From NCBI RefSeq assembly GCF_014897985.1, contig NZ_JABUZA010000001.1, positions 165,890-229,889 of the forward strand: a DNA stretch of 64,000 nucleotides, in the 5' to 3' direction. The stretch's first letter is position 1. Every line of letters starts with the position of its first letter. The notes beneath the pieces were generated by a model that did no database searches, was not told where the DNA came from, and saw only the letters and a list, made by a program, of their open reading frames with translations. This document shows, piece by piece, positions 59,139 through 64,000 of the stretch. The position numbers were made by a program, and so were the translations under genes. This stretch comes from Halomonas colorata (GTDB taxonomy: Bacteria; Pseudomonadota; Gammaproteobacteria; Pseudomonadales; Halomonadaceae).

Positions 59139-60716
59139 ATGAATGATATCCACGCTCACAAGATCCTGATTCTCGACTTCGGCTCACAGTACACCCAGCT
59201 GATCGCCCGCCGGGTACGCGAAATCGGCGTATTTTCTGAGGTTCGCGCCTTCGATATTACCGAAGAAGAGATCCGCGAGTACAACCCCAACGGCATCATC
59301 CTGGCCGGTGGCCCCGAGTCCGTGACCGAGCTGGATTCCCCGCGTGCGCCGCAGTGCGTGTTCGAAATGGGCCTGCCCGTGTTTGGCGTTTGCTACGGCA
59401 TGCAGACCATGGCCGAGCAGTTGGGCGGTAAGGTGGAAGGCTCCAACAAGAGCGAGTTTGGCTACGCGCAAATCAGCATTGACGCTGAAAACGTGCTGTT
59501 CAAAGACATCAAAGACCACGTAGACGCCGCCACCGGCAAAGCCCTGCTGGACGTATGGATGAGCCACGGCGACAAGGTAGCCAAGGCGCCTGCCGAGTTC
59601 ACCATCACTGCCTCCACACCCAGCTGCCCGATTGCGGCGATGGTCTGGGAAGAGAAGCAGTTCTACGGCGTACAGTTCCACCCGGAAGTGACTCACACGC
59701 TGCAAGGCCAGCGGATTCTTGAGCACTTCGTGCTGGATATCTGTAAAGCCGAAAAGCTGTGGACGCCTGCCCAGATCATCGAAGATCAGGTACAGCGCGT
59801 ACGCGAGCAGGTAGGCGACCGTCACGTACTGCTCGGCCTCTCCGGCGGCGTGGACTCTTCTGTAGTAGCAGCACTTCTACACAAAGCGATTGGCGACCAG
59901 CTGACCTGCGTATTCGTCGATAACGGCCTGCTGCGTAAGCAAGAGGGCGACCAGGTAATGGAAACCTTCGCCAAGCACATGGGCGTGAAGGTCATCCGTG
60001 TAGACGCTGAAGACCTGTTCCTGGGCAAGCTAAAAGGCGAGAAAGACCCGGAAGCCAAGCGCAAGATCATTGGCAACACGTTCATCGATGTGTTCGATGA
60101 AGAAGCCAGCAAGATTGAAGGCGTCGAGTTCCTGGCCCAGGGCACCATCTACCCGGACGTGATCGAATCCGCTGCCTCCAAAACCGGCAAGGCGCATGTG
60201 ATCAAATCCCACCACAACGTGGGTGGCCTGCCGGAAACCATGAAACTTAAGCTGGTCGAGCCGCTGCGCGAGCTGTTCAAGGATGAAGTGCGCAAACTCG
60301 GCCTGGAACTCGGCCTGCCCTACGACATGGTTTACCGCCACCCCTTCCCGGGGCCGGGCCTGGGCGTGCGTATTCTGGGTGAAGTGAAGAAAGAGTACGC
60401 CGACATTCTGCGTGAAGCTGACGCCATCTTCATCGAAGAACTGCGCGCCTCCGGCTGGTACGAAAAAACCAGTCAGGCATTCGCCGTGTTCCTGCCGGTG
60501 AAATCGGTAGGCGTCGTCGGCGACGGCCGCCGCTACGAGTGGGTCATCGCCATCCGCGCGGTAGAAACCATCGACTTCATGACCGCCCGCTGGGCGCACC
60601 TGCCCTATGAGCTGTTGGAGACCGTTTCCAACCGCATCATCAATGAGTTGGGTGGGGTTTCGCGGGTGACTTATGATGTGAGTAGTAAGCCGCCTGCTAC
60701 TATTGAGTGGGAGTGA
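59139..60716 (+). CDS. guaA: GMP synthase (glutamine-hydrolysing)
   Basis: GuaA aminates XMP to GMP. The 525 residues contain the class I glutamine amidotransferase ([18 protein letters not shown], nucleophile cysteine in [24 protein letters not shown]), the PP-loop ATP pyrophosphatase site [18 protein letters not shown] and the dimerisation domain ending in [13 protein letters not shown]. The ATG at 59139 is the family start. The last 20 or so codons (from about 60645) use T- and G-ending codons unlike the rest of the gene, consistent with replacement by an integrating element. A GC-rich hairpin (59063-59087) lies between guaB and guaA. Confidence 0.97.
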   Translation: MNDIHAHKILILDFGSQYTQLIARRVREIGVFSEVRAFDITEEEIREYNPNGIILAGGPESVTELDSPRAPQCVFEMGLPVFGVCYGMQTMAEQLGGKVEGSNKSEFGYAQISIDAENVLFKDIKDHVDAATGKALLDVWMSHGDKVAKAPAEFTITASTPSCPIAAMVWEEKQFYGVQFHPEVTHTLQGQRILEHFVLDICKAEKLWTPAQIIEDQVQRVREQVGDRHVLLGLSGGVDSSVVAALLHKAIGDQLTCVFVDNGLLRKQEGDQVMETFAKHMGVKVIRVDAEDLFLGKLKGEKDPEAKRKIIGNTFIDVFDEEASKIEGVEFLAQGTIYPDVIESAASKTGKAHVIKSHHNVGGLPETMKLKLVEPLRELFKDEVRKLGLELGLPYDMVYRHPFPGPGLGVRILGEVKKEYADILREADAIFIEELRASGWYEKTSQAFAVFLPVKSVGVVGDGRRYEWVIAIRAVETIDFMTARWAHLPYELLETVSNRIINELGGVSRVTYDVSSKPPATIEWE

Positions 60717-60763
60717 TCCCACGTCCGGCATAGACTGGCACCAAAGAGCATTAAAACACCCAT

Positions 60764-60789
60764 AAGCCCGCATAATTGCGGGCTTTTTT
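60764..60789 (+). terminator. Intrinsic terminator after guaA
   Basis: AAGCCCGCA (60764-60772), loop TAAT and TGCGGGCTT (60777-60785) form a perfect 9-bp stem with six T at 60784-60789. Confidence 0.92.
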
Positions 60790-60848
60790 CGTTCTTGGCG
60801 TAGCAATGTCTGGCAAATTTTCGCATCGCCAAGCACCCCGTTTCTATG

Positions 60849-60999
60849 GCATGGTAGATGGTACGATTTGAACCTGATGCCATGTTCGGCACTCGATACC
60901 ATGCCGCCCCTGATGGGGTGTTCATGGTATTGAATTTAGGTAACACATTGTTCTTAAAGATATTTTTTGAGAATTTGTGGGGCTTTTTGAGCATGGTAT
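60849..60999. repeat. Repeated GCATGGTAT motifs in the integrase leader (candidate attL arm sites)
   Basis: GCATGGTA occurs at 60849-60856, ATGGTA at 60858-60863, the inverted form ATACCATGC at 60896-60904, CATGGTAT at 60923-60930 and GCATGGTAT at 60991-60999. Clustered direct and inverted short repeats next to a tyrosine integrase gene are the usual form of arm-type integrase sites. Binding is inferred. Confidence 0.55.
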
Positions 61000-61024
61000 T
61001 TTTGAGAGGAAACCTAACCCGACC

Positions 61025-62233
61025 ATGCTGACCGATACCAAGCTGCGCAACCTCAAGCCAAAGGACAAGCTCTACAAAGTGAATGACCGTGACGGCCTCT
61101 ACGTGGCCATCACGCCAGCGGGTTCGATTTCATTCCGCTACAACTACTCGATCCACGGTAGGCAGGAGACCATCACCTTCGGCCGCTACGGTGTCGGAGG
61201 GATCACGCTAGCGGAAGCCCGCGAACGGCTGGGCGAAGCCAAGAAGATGATCGCCGCAGGGAAATCTCCAGCCAAAGAGAAGGCGCGGGACAAAGCCCGC
61301 GTTAAGGACGCTGAAAACTTTGGTGCTTGGGGCGAAAAATGGCTACGCGGCTATCAAATGGCGGACGTTACCCGCGATATGCGTCGAGCTACCTTCGAGC
61401 GCGAGCTTAAGCCGAAGTTCGGTAACCAGAAGCTGACAGAAATCACCCATGAGGATTTACGGGCGCTGACTGATGCGATTGTGGAGCGCGGGGCACCGGC
61501 AACGGCCGTGCTTTGCCGCGAAATTGTGATGCAGGTCTTCCGTTGGGCTATAGAACGCGGCCAGAAGGTTGAGAACCCGGCCGATCTGGTGCGCCCGTCG
61601 ACTATTGCAAAGTTTGAGCCGCGAGATCGAGCACTTACGCCCGATGAAATCGGCTTGATGTACCAGTACATGGAGCGCATTGGCACCACACCTTCGATCC
61701 GCGCGGCCGCCAAGTTGCTGTTGCTGACGATGGTACGCAAAAGCGAACTGACCAACGCAACGTGGAGCGAAATCAATTTCACCGAAGCGCTCTGGACAAT
61801 CCCCAAGGAGCGGATGAAGCGCCGCAATCCCCATCTGGTGTTCCTGTCGAGGCAGGCGCTCGACATTTTCATAGCTCTGAAAACCTTCGCGGGCGGCTCG
61901 GAGTACGTGCTGCCATCGCGCTATGACTCGGACTTGCCGATGAGCAGCGCCACGCTCAATCAGGTGCTCACGCTGACCTATCGTCTGGCCCAGAAGGAAG
62001 GGCAGTCGCTTGGCAAGTTCGGACCGCACGACTTGCGGCGTACAGCCAGCACGCTGCTGCATTAGGCAGGCTATAACACTGACTGGATCGAGAAGTGCCT
62101 TGCGCACGAACAGAAGGGCGTTCGAGCCATCTACAACAAGGCCGAGTACCGCGATCAGCGCCGGGCAATGCTACAGGATTGGGCGGACATGATTGACGAG
62201 TGGACAATCAGGAAGCCCCGCCTCAAGGACTGA
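61025..62233 (+). pseudogene. Tyrosine integrase (DUF4102/P4 type) interrupted by an in-frame amber codon
   Basis: The frame encodes an arm-binding DUF4102 domain (about 1-90, LTDTKLRNLKPKDKLYKVND, DGLYVAITPAGSISFRYNYS), a core-binding domain (about 95-185) and a catalytic domain. Arginine 238 (MVRKSEL) and HDLRR (His335, Arg338) are present. Codon 347 is TAG (62063-62065), where the family has GAG in LLHEAGYNTDW. After it the same frame stays open to 62231-62233 and includes the second histidine (361, LAHEQKGV) and the nucleophile tyrosine 370 (AIYNKAEY). The truncated 346-residue product would lack the nucleophile and be inactive unless the codon is suppressed. One G-to-T change explains the defect. 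Confidence 0.88.
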
Positions 62234-62268
62234 TTCGGAGTCTTGAGACCTGCATTTTGTAGCGAAAT

Positions 62269-62293
62269 GCCCACTTCGGAGGGCTTTTTTTTG
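62269..62293 (+). terminator. Intrinsic terminator after the integrase frame
   Basis: GCCC-A-C-TTCG-G-A-GGGC has a C-G-closed UUCG tetraloop and a 4-bp GC stem with one A-A mismatch, followed by a long T-run. Confidence 0.75.
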
Positions 62294-62410
62294 TCCGTAA
62301 AACGTATTCCATATGGACAGGCAATTTTCGCTATCTGCGTCAAATAAAGTGCCAAGAAAAACAAAGAATTGCGAAGGTTTTTGTTTTGAAAGGCGGACAA
62401 TTTACGGACA
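62292..62410. repeat. Widely spaced 10-bp inverted repeat between integrase and alpA
   Basis: TGTCCGTAAA (62292-62301) and TTTACGGACA (62401-62410) are exact complements about 100 bp apart. Inside, GCAATT and AATTGC also match. The 283-bp gap has no gene otherwise and probably holds the promoter of the downstream regulator. Confidence 0.6.
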
Positions 62411-62516
62411 CTAAGGCATTGATTTTATTGAGAAAAAGTTCTCTATACTGCTGGAAATCACCGGCATTGTGGGGCAATAATTAAACCTCGGGCGATGACA
62501 AAACGAGGTATTCGGT

Positions 62517-62747
62517 GTGGAAAGAGAATTAAGGAGAGTGAGTAAAGTTCTCATTAGCAAAAAGCAGCTGCTGGAGATGATTCCACTGTGCGAGCGCACG
62601 ATCTACAACTTTGAAAAGCAGGGAAAATTCCCTCAGCGCATCGCACTTAGTAGTCGCAAGGTCGTGTGGGATTTAGCCGAGGTCGAGGCATGGATTGATG
62701 CGTGCAAACATTCCGGCTCGGCCCCTCGTCCCGGAATGGGGGCCTGA
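62517..62747 (+). CDS. AlpA-family phage/element transcriptional regulator
   Basis: The 76-residue product has a MerR-like winged helix-turn-helix: LISKKQLLEMIPLCERTIYN, FEKQGKFPQRIAL and VVWDLAEVEAWIDA. AlpA-type proteins activate integrase or excisionase genes of cryptic elements and are common next to such integrases. A GTG start at 62517 is assumed; a GTG at 62538 is too close to AAGGAG to be a good alternative. Confidence 0.85.
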   Translation: MERELRRVSKVLISKKQLLEMIPLCERTIYNFEKQGKFPQRIALSSRKVVWDLAEVEAWIDACKHSGSAPRPGMGA

Positions 62748-62827
62748 ATTGTGGCGGCCAACTTGCAGGCGACATTTACGAGTAGACCGCTTGTACTGGG
62801 CTTAATACAGCTCCGGTTGGGCCGTGC

Positions 62828-63886
62828 ATGAGTAGCCGAAACAGCGGTCTTAAGCCCATAGGCGCGGTAATAGGCGACTCTGGCGGGCTACTGGAACGCC
62901 TTGAAAATATCAGGAAGCGGAACAGTGACCGAACTCCGGCTGCTGAACGCGGTAGACCGTCTAACGTCTCGACCGTGCATGAACAGATGGAAAGGGCAAA
63001 AGAGCGGGACAAAGCGTTGTCACTTGTCCGCAAGCCTCCACAAGGCGACGCTCAGCCAGATTTTTTTGCGCCCAGCCTTTATGACGTGGGCGGCCGCGAC
63101 AATCGCAGCGTCATGGATGTGGCCGTGTTCCGTTTATCCAAGAAGGACAAGCGAGCCGGAGAACTGATCCGCTACGACCTGCCGGATGGATACGTGGAAG
63201 TGTCCGCAGGAGCGCACGGAATGGCCTCCGTTTGGGACTACGACATTGTGCTGATGATGGTGTCTCACTTGACCGAAGCTATGAACCGCTATCGAGAAGG
63301 AAAGGGTGGCAAGCCGGGGAGAGTGTTTCGGCTGCATGTTAGCGACATCCTCAGATTTGCCCGACGTGGTAACGGTAGTAGTCAGGTTAAGGGAGTGGAA
63401 GCCGCGCTAGATCGGTTGCGGGGTACTACCATCAAGACAGTGCGCGAAAGCGGCAAGTTCCGGACAACCGAAGCCGAGGGGCTGATCGCGCGCTATCGTG
63501 TTCTGTCACGCACGGACACCAAGAAGATAAGTTCTGTCGAGATTGAAGCCCCGGAGTGGATTTATCGAGAAGTCACCGAGGGCAAGCGTCCGGAGGTACT
63601 TACAGTACACCGGGACTACTTTCTGATCGAGCCGGGCATAGGACGCTTTATCTACCGACTGGCTCGCCGTGCCGCAGGCAGGGATAGCGCTAAATGGGCT
63701 TTCAAGACCCTTTACGAACGCAGTGGAAGCGGTGGCTCGTTCAAAAAATTCTGTTTCTTCCTTCGCGGGATCATCAAAGCCGATGACCTGCCTGAATATG
63801 CCTTGTGCGAAGAAGCGGGGAAGGATGGCCCTCTACTGGTCATGAGGCACCGCAATTCCTCGTCGGAACCGCTGGGCGGTTCCTAA
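62828..63886 (+). CDS. repA: Replication initiator protein A (RPA/PF10134 family)
   Basis: The 352-residue product has the RPA-family core: FFAPSLYDVGGRDNRSVMDV, AVFRLSKKDKRAGELIRYDL, YVEVSAGAHGMASVWDYDIV, LHVSDILRFARRGNG and VEAALDRLRGTTIKTVRESG. These proteins initiate replication of plasmids; in integrated elements they suggest a plasmid-derived or circular replicating stage. The first 60 residues are variable. No clear ribosome-binding site precedes the ATG. A terminator follows. Confidence 0.85.
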   Translation: MSSRNSGLKPIGAVIGDSGGLLERLENIRKRNSDRTPAAERGRPSNVSTVHEQMERAKERDKALSLVRKPPQGDAQPDFFAPSLYDVGGRDNRSVMDVAVFRLSKKDKRAGELIRYDLPDGYVEVSAGAHGMASVWDYDIVLMMVSHLTEAMNRYREGKGGKPGRVFRLHVSDILRFARRGNGSSQVKGVEAALDRLRGTTIKTVRESGKFRTTEAEGLIARYRVLSRTDTKKISSVEIEAPEWIYREVTEGKRPEVLTVHRDYFLIEPGIGRFIYRLARRAAGRDSAKWAFKTLYERSGSGGSFKKFCFFLRGIIKADDLPEYALCEEAGKDGPLLVMRHRNSSSEPLGGS

Positions 63887-63951
63887 TAGACGGTGAGTGA
63901 GATCGCAAAAGAGCCCCGTTGCGCATTGCTGTCCCATAGTTTTTGATCATA

Positions 63952-63981
63952 AAGGGATTCTCATCTGAGGATCCCTTTTTT
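63952..63981 (+). terminator. Intrinsic terminator after repA
   Basis: AAGGGATTCTC (63952-63962) and GAGGATCCCTT (63967-63977) pair with one G-U across a 4-nt loop, followed by a T-run. Confidence 0.85.
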
Positions 63982-64000
63982 GTGGCTCTGGCGATGGCGG

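Larger units (their letters stand above)
60717..64000 (+). mobile_element. Left end of an integrative element inserted at the guaA 3' end
   Basis: An integrase remnant, an AlpA-like regulator and a plasmid-type replication initiator follow guaA in the same orientation, with promoter-proximal repeats typical of attachment regions. The 3' end of guaA is a known integration target of genomic islands. The right end and cargo are beyond the window. Confidence 0.8.

Overview
The window is a gamma-proteobacterial chromosome segment that most resembles a halophilic Halomonas-type organism. This is inferred from gene order (kdsA-eno, fdxA-mutS-pncC-recA-recX-alaS-lysC-csrA-tRNAs, smc-zipA-ligA, CYTH-DUF47-pit-argA, xseA-guaB-guaA), moderate-to-high GC, a sodium-pumping oxaloacetate decarboxylase and stress genes. 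No 16S rRNA gene is present, so the genus is not proven.

Region 1 (1-14.7 kb) holds housekeeping genes: the 3' part of kdsA, eno, a cystine transporter (tcyP), fdxA, mutS, pncC, SOS-controlled recA with recX, alaS, lysC, csrA and three tRNA genes. The eno-tcyP gap contains a perfect GacA-type palindrome (2100-2117), followed about 170 bp later by a GGA-rich small RNA with an intrinsic terminator (about 2289-2461). This is a CsrB/RsmZ-type antagonist of CsrA, and csrA itself lies 12 kb downstream. The ftsB-ispD-ispF-truD-surE-pcm-nlpD-rpoS block that usually separates eno from fdxA is absent here.

Region 2 (14.7-31.2 kb) has dusC, the oadGAB sodium pump, yigZ, a UmuD/LexA-like gene behind three abutting LexA-box-like 16-mers, the complete ccmABCDEFGHI cytochrome c maturation operon, and smc.

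Region 3 (31.2-48 kb) starts with a tartrate dehydratase/LysR pair wedged between smc and zipA. It continues with an orphan SOS box, zipA-ligA-yheU, mnmC, yciI, rnm, yciO, a zinc-ribbon potassium channel, and the CYTH/DUF47/pit/argA phosphate and arginine cluster.

Region 4 (48-57.4 kb) is accessory. It has a YghA-type dehydrogenase, a 0.7-kb AT-rich gap, a three-gene stress cluster (Ser-rich membrane protein, YqjE/holin-like protein, DUF3618 protein with a LEA-like stretch), an RpiR regulator with an aminotransferase and a CMD-family protein, xseA, and an OGFr-domain protein.

Region 5 (57.5-64 kb) is guaB-guaA followed by the left end of an integrated element in the guaA 3' end. The element carries a tyrosine integrase interrupted by an in-frame amber codon, an AlpA-like regulator and a plasmid-type RepA. 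It runs off the right edge of the window.
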